Of a stretch of DNA of 64,000 bases, positions 44,902 to 53,943 are shown one piece after another. A program made the translations under genes and the position numbers. Location: positions 179,072-243,071 of the forward strand of contig DBBV01000018.1 of assembly GCA_002292375.1 (NCBI GenBank), read 5' to 3'. Numbering within the stretch: position 1 is the first letter of the stretch; every line of letters begins with the position of its first letter. Source of the DNA: Methylococcaceae bacterium UBA975. GTDB taxonomy: Bacteria > Pseudomonadota > Gammaproteobacteria > Methylococcales > Cycloclasticaceae. The notes beneath the pieces were generated by a model that saw only the letters and a program-made list of their open reading frames with translations, was not told where the DNA came from and made no database searches.

Positions 44902-45414
44902 ATGAGCAAAACATTACAGATTCAAGTGGATCCTTTTTTATGCGCCAGTCAAGAAAGAACGATTTCAGGGGCGCTTCACTACCCAGATTTAATGATTATT
45001 CAACATGATATTGACCCCAGCAGTGGGCCAATTGAGGCTAATCTAACTTTTTCAAAACAAGGTAAATTTGTTGTTCTAACGGGTCGGATTTCAGCAAATC
45101 TCGTGTTACAATGCGCTGCTTGTTTGGAGTCGATTGATTTCATTGTTGATATAAACGTAAAACTGGCCGTCTTTGATGACGAATCTATGTTGAGCGTTTT
45201 ACCTGATGATTATGAGCCTTGTGTGTTTGAAGGTGATCGTTTGATGATCAATGAGGTGGTTGAAAGTGAGGTGCTTTTGGTGCTTCCTGATATTCCCCGA
45301 CACGAAGTTTGTCCATCTGCGCTGCCGACCAGCAGCACAGATAAAGATTTTACGCTTGAACCGGAGCAAAAGAAAAATCCGTTTGAAGCGCTTGAAAGTT
45401 TAAAAAAACATTAA
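44902..45414 (+). CDS. yceD: YceD/DUF177 family protein
   Basis: A 170-residue acidic DUF177 protein. A CAACLESI motif near 71-78 and DDYEPCVFEGDRLMINEVVESEVLLVLP segment (parts of about 107-136) are family features. It is nearly always encoded before rpmF and is linked to 23S rRNA processing in plants and bacteria. It is the first gene of the rpmF-fab run. Confidence 0.9.
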   Translation: MSKTLQIQVDPFLCASQERTISGALHYPDLMIIQHDIDPSSGPIEANLTFSKQGKFVVLTGRISANLVLQCAACLESIDFIVDINVKLAVFDDESMLSVLPDDYEPCVFEGDRLMINEVVESEVLLVLPDIPRHEVCPSALPTSSTDKDFTLEPEQKKNPFEALESLKKH

Positions 45415-45432
45415 TTCTCTGGAGAATTTGAG

Positions 45433-45609
45433 ATGGCCGTACAAAAAAGTAAAAAATCACGCTCTAAACGAGGCATGCGTCGTTCACACGATGCCCTAGA
45501 GTCAAAAACCTTGTCTACTGAACCAACAACCGGTGAAGTGCATTTGCGTCATCACGTTAGCGCCGATGGTTTTTATCGCGGTGAACAAGTCGTAGCCGAT
45601 AAGGACTAG
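45433..45609 (+). CDS. rpmF: 50S ribosomal protein L32
   Basis: A 58-residue basic protein beginning [20 protein letters not shown] and ending EQVVADKD, a standard proteobacterial L32. It has no zinc Cys pairs, as usual in Gammaproteobacteria. A CTGGAG ribosome site stands before ATG 45433. It follows yceD by 18 bp. The expected next gene plsX is absent. Confidence 0.95.
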   Translation: MAVQKSKKSRSKRGMRRSHDALESKTLSTEPTTGEVHLRHHVSADGFYRGEQVVADKD

Positions 45610-45618
45610 ACTGTCACC

Positions 45619-45640
45619 AGCTCAATAATATGATTGAGCT
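45619..45640. repeat. 8-bp inverted repeat in the rpmF-fabH gap
   Basis: AGCTCAAT (45619-45626) and ATTGAGCT (45633-45640) are exact reverse complements with a 6-nt loop, 10 bp after the rpmF stop. Without a T-run it is at best a weak attenuator or mRNA-processing hairpin. It occupies the place where plsX normally lies. Confidence 0.5.
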
Positions 45641-45687
45641 AGCGGTACTTAAATACCTTGAGTCAATTTGTAAATAGGCCTGCTTGA

Positions 45688-46650
45688 ATGTTAAATGCAA
45701 AAATAACAGGTACGGGTAGTTATTTACCTGAAAAAATTGTTAGCAATAAGGATTTTGAATCATTTTTAGATACCTCTGATGAGTGGATTTTTGCACGCAC
45801 AGGTATTAAACAGCGTCACGTCATTGCTGATAATGAAACAAGCTCATCCATGGCCGAAATTGCTGCTACACGCGCAATGCAAGCAGCAGGGGTGGTTGCT
45901 AATGATATTGACTTAATTATCGTTGCCACTAGCTCACCGGATCGAGTATTCCCTAGTACGGCCTGTTTGCTTCAAGCGCGGTTAAAAATTAACGATTGCG
46001 CAGCCTTTGATGTGCAAGCCGCGTGTTCCGGCTTTATCTACGCTCTTGGCATCGCCCATCAGTTTATTAAAGCAGGTGGTGCCAAAAAAGCCTTGGTTAT
46101 CGGCTCAGAAGCCAACTCCAGAATCTTAGACTACAGCGATCGCAGCACCTGCGTTATTTTTGGTGACGGCTCAGGGGCTGTTGTGCTTGAAGCGTCTGAG
46201 GAAGTAGGTATTTTGTCGACACACCTCCATTCTGATGGGGAATACCAAGACTTGTTGTATATCAACAATCCGATCAAAGACCAAAAGCAGCACGGTGAGC
46301 AAGCCTTTATGAGGATGCAAGGCAATGACGTCTATAAAGTTGCAGTTAAAACCTTAGGCCGCATTGTCGATGAGACCCTCGAATCCAACGGATTACGTAA
46401 ATCGGATGTGGATTGGTTAATTCCCCATCAAGCAAATATTAGAATCATTTCTTCAGTGGCTAAACGACTTGAAATGCCGATGAGCAAAGTCGTTGTTACG
46501 ATTGAAAATCAAGGTAACACCTCTTCGGCATCAGTTCCTCTCGCACTAGACCTTGCAGTGAGAGACGGGCGTATTAAAAAAGGTGAAATCGTTTTGATGG
46601 AAGCCTTCGGTGGCGGTTTCGTCTGGGGTTCTGCTTTAGTTAAAATGTAA
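45688..46650 (+). CDS. fabH: 3-oxoacyl-ACP synthase III
   Basis: A 320-residue KAS III with the full triad: Cys113 in QAACSGF, His in HQANIRI (about 249) and Asn in ENQGNTSSAS (about 279). It condenses acetyl-CoA with malonyl-ACP to start fatty acid synthesis. It begins 78 bp after rpmF with no plsX between, and is followed by fabD, fabG, acpP and fabF. Confidence 0.95.
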   Translation: MLNAKITGTGSYLPEKIVSNKDFESFLDTSDEWIFARTGIKQRHVIADNETSSSMAEIAATRAMQAAGVVANDIDLIIVATSSPDRVFPSTACLLQARLKINDCAAFDVQAACSGFIYALGIAHQFIKAGGAKKALVIGSEANSRILDYSDRSTCVIFGDGSGAVVLEASEEVGILSTHLHSDGEYQDLLYINNPIKDQKQHGEQAFMRMQGNDVYKVAVKTLGRIVDETLESNGLRKSDVDWLIPHQANIRIISSVAKRLEMPMSKVVVTIENQGNTSSASVPLALDLAVRDGRIKKGEIVLMEAFGGGFVWGSALVKM

Positions 46651-46678
46651 GCACACACTTAATTATATAAATACGATT

Positions 46679-47623
46679 ATGTCTATAAATAATACATTAG
46701 CGTTTGTTTTTCCTGGTCAAGGCTCGCAAACAGTAGGCATGCTAGCTGACCTCGCTAGCACTCATACTGAAATCAAAGATACTTTTGATGAAGCGTCAGA
46801 GACTTTAGGGCGTGATTTATGGTCGCTTGCGCAAGAAGGGCCCGCTGACAAACAAAACTTAACGCAAAACACCCAACCGCTTGTATTAACAGCTAGCGTC
46901 GCAATTTGGCGTATTTGGCAAAAACAATCAACCCTTAAACCTGCCTATATGGCTGGCCATAGTTTGGGCGAATACACCGCTCTGGTTTGCGCCGATAGCT
47001 TGAGCTTTATGGATGCGGTTAAGTTAGTCGAAAAACGTGCCTGCTTCATGCAACAAGCGGTGGCTGAAGGCGAGGGGAGCATGGCAGCTATTCTAGGCTT
47101 AGACTTAAGTGTTTTAATGAATATTTGTGCTGAAGCGGCTGAAAATGAGGTGGTCTCAGCCGTTAACTTTAATGCCCCAGGGCAAATCGTTATCGCCGGT
47201 AATACGAATGCGGTAAATCGCGCGATTGAACTAGCTAAAGCGCAGGGTGCAAAAAGGGCATTGGCGTTGGCCGTTAGCGTGCCATCACATTGCGCCTTGA
47301 TGGAACCCGCTGCAACTAAACTGTCTGCTGAAATGGCCGACGTGTCTTTTTCTAGCCCAAACATAAAAGTGCTGCACAACACAGACGTTGCGTCTCACAA
47401 TGATGTGGCCAGCATCAAGCAAGCCTTAGAAAAGCAGCTTTATACGCCTGTTAGATGGACAGAAACCATCGAGACTTTAGCCAAGCGTGAAATGACAACG
47501 ATTATTGAGTGTGGCCCAGGTAAAGTACTTAGCGGGCTAAATAAACGCATTGATAAAAGCCTAACGCTACATTCACTCACAGATTTAAACTCATTTAATA
47601 AAGCATTAGAGGCACTGACATGA
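46679..47623 (+). CDS. fabD: Malonyl-CoA-ACP transacylase
   Basis: A 314-residue acyltransferase. PGQGSQTVGM starts the fold, the nucleophile is Ser95 in GHSLGEYTAL, and the catalytic His is in SVPSHCALM (about 202). It loads malonate on ACP. It overlaps fabG by 4 bp (ATGA). Confidence 0.95.
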   Translation: MSINNTLAFVFPGQGSQTVGMLADLASTHTEIKDTFDEASETLGRDLWSLAQEGPADKQNLTQNTQPLVLTASVAIWRIWQKQSTLKPAYMAGHSLGEYTALVCADSLSFMDAVKLVEKRACFMQQAVAEGEGSMAAILGLDLSVLMNICAEAAENEVVSAVNFNAPGQIVIAGNTNAVNRAIELAKAQGAKRALALAVSVPSHCALMEPAATKLSAEMADVSFSSPNIKVLHNTDVASHNDVASIKQALEKQLYTPVRWTETIETLAKREMTTIIECGPGKVLSGLNKRIDKSLTLHSLTDLNSFNKALEALT

Positions 47624-48351
47624 ACGATAAAACAATAGCACTGGTTACCGGCGCTAGCCGTGGCATTGGAAAGGCCATTGCTCAGCAACTCGCTACAGAC
47701 GGTTTCTTTGTCGTTGGTACGGCTACTTCTGAAAAAGGCGCTACCGCCATTTCAGACTACCTTAAAGAGTCGGGTGTTGGTATGACCTTAGATGTAACCC
47801 AAACAGATTCCATTCAAACCGTATTTTCAGAGATTAACAGTATTTATGGTGCCCCGACGGTATTAGTCAATAACGCCGGTATTACCAGAGACAATTTGAT
47901 GCTCAGAATGAAAGACGATGAATGGGATGATATTATTTCAACCAATTTAAGCTCAATTTTTCGTATCAGCAAAGCCTGCCTTAAAGGCATGATGAAAAAC
48001 AAAAAGGGCCGGATTGTTAGTATTGCCTCAGTAGTTGGGGTGACAGGGAATGCAGGGCAAGCCAATTACTCAGCAGCTAAAGCAGGCATTATTGGTTTTA
48101 GCAAATCATTAGCTAAAGAAGTTGGATCAAGGAATATTACTGTGAATACCGTTGCCCCCGGCTTTATCGATACCGATATGACTAAAGCACTTGCTGACAC
48201 TCAGCGTGAAGCACTATTGACTGCAATTCCTTTAGGCCGTTTAGGCCAAGCAGAGGAAATTGCAAATGCTGTTTCTTTCTTATGTTCCGATAAAGCGGGC
48301 TATATTAGCGGCGAAACGCTACACGTAAACGGCGGAATGTACATGAGTTAA
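47620..48351 (+). CDS. fabG: 3-oxoacyl-ACP reductase
   Basis: A 243-residue short-chain dehydrogenase: TGASRGIGKAIA for NADPH, NNAGITRDNLM, catalytic Ser in SIASVVG, and YSAAKAG (Tyr about 150, Lys about 154). It reduces 3-oxoacyl-ACP. It follows fabD with translational overlap and precedes acpP by a 191-bp regulatory gap. Confidence 0.95.
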   Translation: MNDKTIALVTGASRGIGKAIAQQLATDGFFVVGTATSEKGATAISDYLKESGVGMTLDVTQTDSIQTVFSEINSIYGAPTVLVNNAGITRDNLMLRMKDDEWDDIISTNLSSIFRISKACLKGMMKNKKGRIVSIASVVGVTGNAGQANYSAAKAGIIGFSKSLAKEVGSRNITVNTVAPGFIDTDMTKALADTQREALLTAIPLGRLGQAEEIANAVSFLCSDKAGYISGETLHVNGGMYMS

Positions 48352-48443
48352 TTGAATAAATTAACTTTAAGTAACAGGCTTAACATATTGATATATAATA
48401 ACTTAAAAACATTTAAAAGAAATCGTTTAATTTAAAGTAGCGG

Positions 48444-48514
48444 TAAATCATAAGGAAACGTTTAATCTTTTATGATTTATCAATATAATACGGCTTTCGT
48501 GAGCTTAGCTTACG
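48444..48514 (+). promoter_or_regulatory. acpP promoter/leader with inverted repeat and palindrome
   Basis: The 191-bp gap between fabG and acpP holds three elements. TAAATCATAA (48444-48453) pairs with TTATGATTTA (48470-48479). A TATAAT -10 box lies at 48484-48489, with only a weak -35-like TTTAAT at 48461-48466. A near-perfect palindrome CGTGAGCT-T-AGCTTACG lies at 48498-48514, at the expected transcription start. This suggests acpP has its own, possibly regulated, promoter. Confidence 0.55.
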
Positions 48515-48542
48515 GTTCATATAAAACAGAGGATAGACAAAA

Positions 48543-48779
48543 ATGAGTAACATTGAAGAACGCGTCAAAAAAATCGTTGCCGAACAGCTTGGTGTAAAAG
48601 AAGAAGAAGTAACAAACGAAGCTTCGTTTATTGATGATCTAGGTGCAGATTCATTAGACACAGTTGAATTGGTTATGGCGCTTGAAGAAGAATTCGACTG
48701 CGAAATCCCCGATGAGCAAGCCGAAGGTATTACAACAGTTCAACAAGCGATTGATTACGTTAACAATAATAACGAATAA
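48543..48779 (+). CDS. acpP: Acyl carrier protein
   Basis: A 78-residue acidic ACP. The 4'-phosphopantetheine attachment site is Ser37 in [10 protein letters not shown]. It carries growing acyl chains in fatty acid synthesis. It has its own promoter-like leader and is followed by a strong terminator, so it is likely made in excess over the flanking fab genes. Confidence 0.96.
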   Translation: MSNIEERVKKIVAEQLGVKEEEVTNEASFIDDLGADSLDTVELVMALEEEFDCEIPDEQAEGITTVQQAIDYVNNNNE

Positions 48780-48797
48780 TAAATCAAATCCTTATCG

Positions 48798-48834
48798 ACA
48801 AGCACGGTTTAGTTATTAAACCGTGCTTGTTTTT
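48798..48834 (+). terminator. Rho-independent terminator after acpP
   Basis: ACAAGCACGGTTTA (48798-48811) and TAAACCGTGCTTGT (48817-48830) form a 14-bp perfect stem with a 5-nt loop, followed by T-rich sequence. It begins 19 bp after the acpP stop and separates acpP from fabF, 20 bp further on. Confidence 0.9.
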
Positions 48835-48853
48835 ATTTTAGAGAGTTCAATCC

Positions 48854-50092
48854 GTGTCTAAACGTCGAGTCGTCGTAACAGGTTTAGGTTTAATATCGCC
48901 AGTGGGCGGTAATACAGCTGAATCATGGGAAAATATTTTAAACGGTCAAAGTGGAATCAGCCCGATCACACGGTTTGATACCAGCGATTTTCCATCAAAT
49001 TTTGGTGGTGCAGTTAAAAACTTTGACGTTAATGATTATTTGTCGCCGAAAGATGCCAAAAAAATGGATCCGTTTATTCATTATGGCGTTGCTGCTGGTA
49101 TGCAGGCCTTAGATGACTCTGGCATTCAAGTAACTGAAGAGAATGCCGAACGAATTGGCGTTGCGATCGGTGCCGGTATCGGTGGTATATCAGGTATTGA
49201 GTCGGGTTATGATGGTTTTTTGAAAGGTGGACCTAGAAAAATTTCTCCCTTTTTTGTACCGTCTAATATTATCAATATGATTTCCGGCAACCTGTCTATT
49301 TTGAGAGGTTTGAAAGGTCCTAATTTTGCTATTGTTACGGCCTGCACAACCGGTGCGCACAACATTGGTGATGCAGCAAGGGTTATTCAATATGGCGACG
49401 CGGATGTCATGGTCGCTGGTGGTGCAGAAATGGCTACTTCGGTCACTTCGTACGGTGGTTTTTCTTCCGCACGCGCACTGTCACGCCGTAACGACTCACC
49501 TGAAACCGCAAGCCGTCCTTGGGATAAGGACCGTGATGGCTTTGTGTTGAGTGATGGCGCTGGGGTTGTCGTTCTTGAAGAGTATGAACACGCTAAAAAA
49601 CGTGGCGCAACCATATACGCTGAACTTGCCGGTTACGGTATGAGTTCAGATGCTTATCACATGACGATGCCTGCTAAAAATGGCGATGGTGCCTTTCGCT
49701 GCATGAGGAATGCACTAAAAGACGCCGCATTAAACCCAGAACAAATCAGCTATATTAACGCCCACGGCACCTCAACACCTGCAGGTGATGTTGCTGAAAC
49801 CCAAGCAGCTAAAGCATTGTTAGGTGACCTTGCATACAAAGTGCCTATGAGTTCCACCAAGTCAATGACTGGACACATGCTTGGCGCAGCGGGTGGTGTT
49901 GAAGCGGTCTTTTCTGTTTTAGCGATCCGAGATCAAGTGGCACCACCAACGATCAATCAATTTACGCCTGATCCTGACTGCGACCTTGATTATGTTCCGA
50001 ATGAAGCGCGCCAAATGTCAGTAGATGTGGTTGTTTCTAACTCATTTGGTTTCGGTGGTACTAACGGCACGCTTGTATTTAAACGTCTTTAG
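48854..50092 (+). CDS. fabF: 3-oxoacyl-ACP synthase II
   Basis: A 412-residue KAS II. Catalytic Cys163 in TACTTGAHN, His in [10 protein letters not shown] and His in [11 protein letters not shown] form the triad. It elongates acyl-ACP and sets unsaturated chain length. The start is GTG 48854 with AGAG upstream. It lies after the acpP terminator, so it depends on read-through or an unseen promoter. Confidence 0.94.
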   Translation: MSKRRVVVTGLGLISPVGGNTAESWENILNGQSGISPITRFDTSDFPSNFGGAVKNFDVNDYLSPKDAKKMDPFIHYGVAAGMQALDDSGIQVTEENAERIGVAIGAGIGGISGIESGYDGFLKGGPRKISPFFVPSNIINMISGNLSILRGLKGPNFAIVTACTTGAHNIGDAARVIQYGDADVMVAGGAEMATSVTSYGGFSSARALSRRNDSPETASRPWDKDRDGFVLSDGAGVVVLEEYEHAKKRGATIYAELAGYGMSSDAYHMTMPAKNGDGAFRCMRNALKDAALNPEQISYINAHGTSTPAGDVAETQAAKALLGDLAYKVPMSSTKSMTGHMLGAAGGVEAVFSVLAIRDQVAPPTINQFTPDPDCDLDYVPNEARQMSVDVVVSNSFGFGGTNGTLVFKRL

Positions 50093-50107
50093 ATACATCT
50101 AATCCAG

Positions 50108-51469
50108 GTGGCACTGGCTTTTAAAGATCATGGTGGGTTTTCCTCATTTAAAATCCCCTACGAGACAGACTTACTGGATTTTCACGCATACAAACCAGAT
50201 CGCTACCCTTTTTTACTTGAAAGCCATCAACTGCATCAGCCTAATGATGGCTCAGATATTTTATTCGCCTTCCCCGGTCAATCAATTGAGTTGACAACAA
50301 TCACAAACAACAGTTTTTTTTCCGAATGGGATCAACAGTTTGCTAGTGAAAAGAACACACATGCCTTTGCGGCTAGCCACGCTTATCCGTTTACCGGTGG
50401 CTGGTTTATTTTTCTAAGTTACGAACTGGTAGCGGCAATAGAAAATAAATTATCCGCCATTCAAGTCGATACGCGTTTACCGATCGCCAGTGTTGTTAGA
50501 ATTCCTGCAGCGATCATCAAAAACCATGAAGACAAGAGCTGTTCAGTTATATGCGAAACAGGCCAAGAAGCACTTATTGAAAGCATATTAGATGATCAGC
50601 GCTTAATGGGGCACGACGTCAAGCAGCACTCTCCCCAAGTTAATTTGCAAGAAGACCCGCCCGGACTTTTCACAGAGGGTGTCGAAAAAATCAAACGTTA
50701 TTTGCGTGAAGGCGACACCCTGCAAGTTAATTTATCCCGTCAATGGCAGGGTGAGTTATTAGCTGAGACTAATTATCTTGATATCTATCGCTCACTTAGA
50801 CAACATAACCCATCACCTTTCGCGGGCTTAGCACGTTTTAATGAAACGGTTATTTGCTCTTCCTCTCCTGAACGTTTAATTAGTTGTTCGGGTGATTCTG
50901 TCCAAATGCGACCGATTGCTGGAACACGTCCACGCTGTGATGATAAGGTGTTAGATAAACAGTTGTCAGACGAATTACTCCTTAACGCGAAGGAAAATGC
51001 TGAGCACATTATGTTGATCGATTTGATTCGCAATGATCTCGGAAAGATTTGCACCACAGGTAGCATTCATGTGGATGAAACGATGTCGCTTGAATCTTAT
51101 GCCTCGGTGCATCATATTGTTTCAAATGTCAGCGGTCTTTTACTCGATAATATAAGCCCTGCGGATATCATAAAAGCCGTTTTTCCTGGCGGCACCATTA
51201 CGGGTTGCCCGAAAGTTCGCTGTATGGAAATTATCAATGAATTAGAGGCAACGCATAGAGGCGCTTATACCGGCTCTATGGGTTATATCAATCTAAATGG
51301 TGACATGGACCTCAATATATTAATAAGAACGCTCACGCTGCAAGGCAATACAGTGAGTTTTCGAACGGGCGCTGGCATTGTGGCCGATTCAGTGGCTGAT
51401 AGCGAACTGCAAGAAACGCGTCATAAAGCCAAAGCCTTGTTAGCGGCGTTGAATATCAATGCAGACTGA
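50108..51469 (+). CDS. pabB: Aminodeoxychorismate synthase component I
   Basis: A 453-residue chorismate-utilising enzyme. MRPIAGTRPR, KENAEHIMLIDLIRNDLG and PGGTITGCPKVRCMEII (about 365-381) are the chorismate-binding signatures; the PKxR type favours PabB over TrpE. It makes 4-amino-4-deoxychorismate for folate. The start is GTG 50108, just after fabF, with CCAGG upstream. Followed by pabC with an 11-bp overlap, which settles the assignment. Confidence 0.9.
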   Translation: MALAFKDHGGFSSFKIPYETDLLDFHAYKPDRYPFLLESHQLHQPNDGSDILFAFPGQSIELTTITNNSFFSEWDQQFASEKNTHAFAASHAYPFTGGWFIFLSYELVAAIENKLSAIQVDTRLPIASVVRIPAAIIKNHEDKSCSVICETGQEALIESILDDQRLMGHDVKQHSPQVNLQEDPPGLFTEGVEKIKRYLREGDTLQVNLSRQWQGELLAETNYLDIYRSLRQHNPSPFAGLARFNETVICSSSPERLISCSGDSVQMRPIAGTRPRCDDKVLDKQLSDELLLNAKENAEHIMLIDLIRNDLGKICTTGSIHVDETMSLESYASVHHIVSNVSGLLLDNISPADIIKAVFPGGTITGCPKVRCMEIINELEATHRGAYTGSMGYINLNGDMDLNILIRTLTLQGNTVSFRTGAGIVADSVADSELQETRHKAKALLAALNINAD

Positions 51470-52316
51470 TACGCTCATTAATGGACGTGCCTTAGACTGC
51501 ATTGACGTGCGTGATAGGGGATTCCATTACGGCGATGGCTTGTTTGAAACAATCGCGGTTGAGTCCTCTACCCCTATTTTTCTCCACGAACACCTTAACC
51601 GATTACAGTGGGGTGCAGATGTACTCGGTTTTCCTCCACTTGATCGATCGTTAATTCAAGCAGAAATTCAACAGTTGATTGGCGCTCGCGATCATGGGGT
51701 ATTAAAATTAATTCTGTCGAGAGGCATTGCTGATAGGGGGCTTTTACCACCGAACAACCCCCGTATTACACGCGTCCTCACTTTTAGCCCGGTTGATAAA
51801 ACGCTTGAACGGTGCTTGATCAGTTTAGACTTAGTCGCCTGCCAAACCCGCTTGAGTCGACAGCCGCTGCTAGCTGGAATTAAGCATTTAAATCAATTAG
51901 AACGTATCCTCGCTAGACGTGAATTTGCCGAACGCAGCAATACCGAAGGTCTTATGTTTGATCAGGATGAAATAGCCATTGAAGGCACCATGAGTAACTT
52001 GTTTATTGTTAAAAATGGTGTCTTGAAAACGCCTAAATTACAGTATTGTGGCGTCAAAGGCATTATTCGGGATTTTTTGATTAAAAGCGCTCAATTAGAT
52101 GGGGTAAACTGTCAGCAAAGCGAATTAAACATCGATGATTTAAAGAGTGCCGATGAAATTTTTATGACGAACAGTTTAATGCCCATCAGAGCAATAAAAC
52201 ACTTACATTTAGCCGGTGAAAGCATTGTGAAAAGTGCAAATTCCTATGCCAATTGGGCTTTGAATAAGGTTTTAGACGAGACGGCCCAACAATTAAAAAC
52301 AACGACAACACGATGA
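51459..52316 (+). CDS. pabC: Aminodeoxychorismate lyase
   Basis: A 285-residue fold-type IV PLP enzyme. RGFHYGDGLFETI begins the fold, the PLP Lys is Lys142 in GIKHLNQLER, and EGTMSNLFIV follows. It releases pyruvate from aminodeoxychorismate to give 4-aminobenzoate. It overlaps pabB by 11 bp and mltG by 4 bp. Confidence 0.92.
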   Translation: MQTDTLINGRALDCIDVRDRGFHYGDGLFETIAVESSTPIFLHEHLNRLQWGADVLGFPPLDRSLIQAEIQQLIGARDHGVLKLILSRGIADRGLLPPNNPRITRVLTFSPVDKTLERCLISLDLVACQTRLSRQPLLAGIKHLNQLERILARREFAERSNTEGLMFDQDEIAIEGTMSNLFIVKNGVLKTPKLQYCGVKGIIRDFLIKSAQLDGVNCQQSELNIDDLKSADEIFMTNSLMPIRAIKHLHLAGESIVKSANSYANWALNKVLDETAQQLKTTTTR

Positions 52317-53311
52317 GAAGGTTATTAGCCGTTACCATTATTGCAACCAGCCTATCCGTAGGTTGGTTTTGGATGCTTTACCAAAATGCCAATCAACAAT
52401 CTTACATTACTGAGCAAATGGGCTCCGTCGTGGTAAGTATTGAGAAAGGTCAAAACCTGAATGAGATCATTGATGCGCTTGAGCAGCAAGCAGTCGTTGA
52501 TGGCCGTTGGTTTAAATGGCTGGTCCGCTTTGAGTCGGCAGCGCATAAAATACAAGCGGGTGAGTATGAATTCTCTGCCGGTACGACGCCGAAACAAATT
52601 TTACATTTTTTAATTAAAGGTAAGGTTAATCAGTACGCTATTACCCTGATTGAAGGGCAAACCTTTAAAGAAATCTTAAGCGATATCCAGCAACACCCAG
52701 CCATTCTGTCAACCTTGCCCAAACAGTATGATATGGCCCGTTATGTTGAACTTACCAAAATCCCAGAAAAACATTTAGAAGGTTTATTATTACCTGAAAC
52801 GTACTTTTTTATCAAAGGAACGCCTGATGTTGAAATTATTATAAGGGCGTATCGCGCGATGCAAGCATTTATTAATACGCAATGGCCCAAGCGAGAGAAG
52901 AATGAACAGATAAAAACGGTGTATGACGCACTCATTTTGGCCTCTATTGTAGAAAAAGAAACAGGCGTTGCCAGCGAACGTAAACGTATCGCTGGTTTGT
53001 TTATCCGTCGCCTTAGTATTGGTATGAAAATGCAAACAGACCCAACGGTTATTTATGGTATGGGTGACCAGTTTAAGGGCGACATTAGATTCCGTGATTT
53101 ACGCACTGACACGCCTTATAACACGTATACACGATATGGTTTACCACCTACGCCCATCGCTATGCCAAGTAAGGCAGCCATACAAGCGGTGTTTCACCCT
53201 GAACAGACTAACAGCTTGTTTTTTGTCTCCAAAGGGGATGGCAGCCATGTTTTTTCAGAAACCCTACAGCAGCACAATGTTGCTGTTAATAAATACCAGC
53301 GGAAAAAATAA
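52313..53311 (+). CDS. mltG: Endolytic murein transglycosylase MltG
   Basis: A 332-residue YceG/MltG protein with one N-terminal membrane anchor (about 5-23), a LysM-like part and the catalytic domain. SIVEKETG (211-218) holds the essential Glu, and KMQTDPTVIYG plus SPYNTYTRYGLPPTPI-like sequence follow. It trims nascent glycan strands in the periplasm. Position between pabC and tmk is standard. Confidence 0.94.
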   Translation: MRRLLAVTIIATSLSVGWFWMLYQNANQQSYITEQMGSVVVSIEKGQNLNEIIDALEQQAVVDGRWFKWLVRFESAAHKIQAGEYEFSAGTTPKQILHFLIKGKVNQYAITLIEGQTFKEILSDIQQHPAILSTLPKQYDMARYVELTKIPEKHLEGLLLPETYFFIKGTPDVEIIIRAYRAMQAFINTQWPKREKNEQIKTVYDALILASIVEKETGVASERKRIAGLFIRRLSIGMKMQTDPTVIYGMGDQFKGDIRFRDLRTDTPYNTYTRYGLPPTPIAMPSKAAIQAVFHPEQTNSLFFVSKGDGSHVFSETLQQHNVAVNKYQRKK

Positions 53312-53313
53312 CA

Positions 53314-53943
53314 ATGAAAATTGGGAAGTTTATTACCCTAGAGGGCGTGGAAGGGGTTGGTAAAAGTACAAATTTAAGTTTTATTGCTGATTACCTTAAG
53401 GCTGCCGGTAAATCGGTGGTGACAAGCCGCGAACCCGGCGGGACAGTTATTGCTGAGCAAATTCGTTCCATTTTGTTACAACATAGTGATGAGTCACTGT
53501 GTGATGAATCAGAGCTATTACTCATGTTTGCAGCCCGCGCACAACATATTAAAGAGGTTATAAGGCCAGCCTTAGAGTCAGGTCAGTGGGTTGTCTGTGA
53601 TCGCTTTACTGACGCGACCTATGCCTATCAAGGCGGTGGCAGGCGGTTTAATACTGATGACATAGCCTGGATAGAGGCCTTTGTACAAAAGGGCTTGCAA
53701 GCAGATAAAACAATCTTATTGGACTTACCCGTCGATATAGGGCTAAAACGGGCTTCTGATCGAAGTACCCCAGACCGTTTTGAAATTGAAAAGCGTACAT
53801 TTTTTGACGATGTCCGTAATGTTTATATACAGCGGGCAATAAATGAACCTGAGCGTTTTTATGTTGTTGATGCATCGCAATCAATCGTTGATGTACAGCA
53901 ATCTATAGCGAGCTGTTTAGACGTACTACTAAACCATGAGTAA
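53314..53943 (+). CDS. tmk: Thymidylate kinase
   Basis: A 209-residue nucleoside monophosphate kinase. P-loop EGVEGVGKST (10-19), the DRF motif in CDRFTDATYAYQGGGR and a lid region with DRSTPDRFE. It phosphorylates dTMP to dTDP. It overlaps holB by 8 bp. Confidence 0.95.
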   Translation: MKIGKFITLEGVEGVGKSTNLSFIADYLKAAGKSVVTSREPGGTVIAEQIRSILLQHSDESLCDESELLLMFAARAQHIKEVIRPALESGQWVVCDRFTDATYAYQGGGRRFNTDDIAWIEAFVQKGLQADKTILLDLPVDIGLKRASDRSTPDRFEIEKRTFFDDVRNVYIQRAINEPERFYVVDASQSIVDVQQSIASCLDVLLNHE

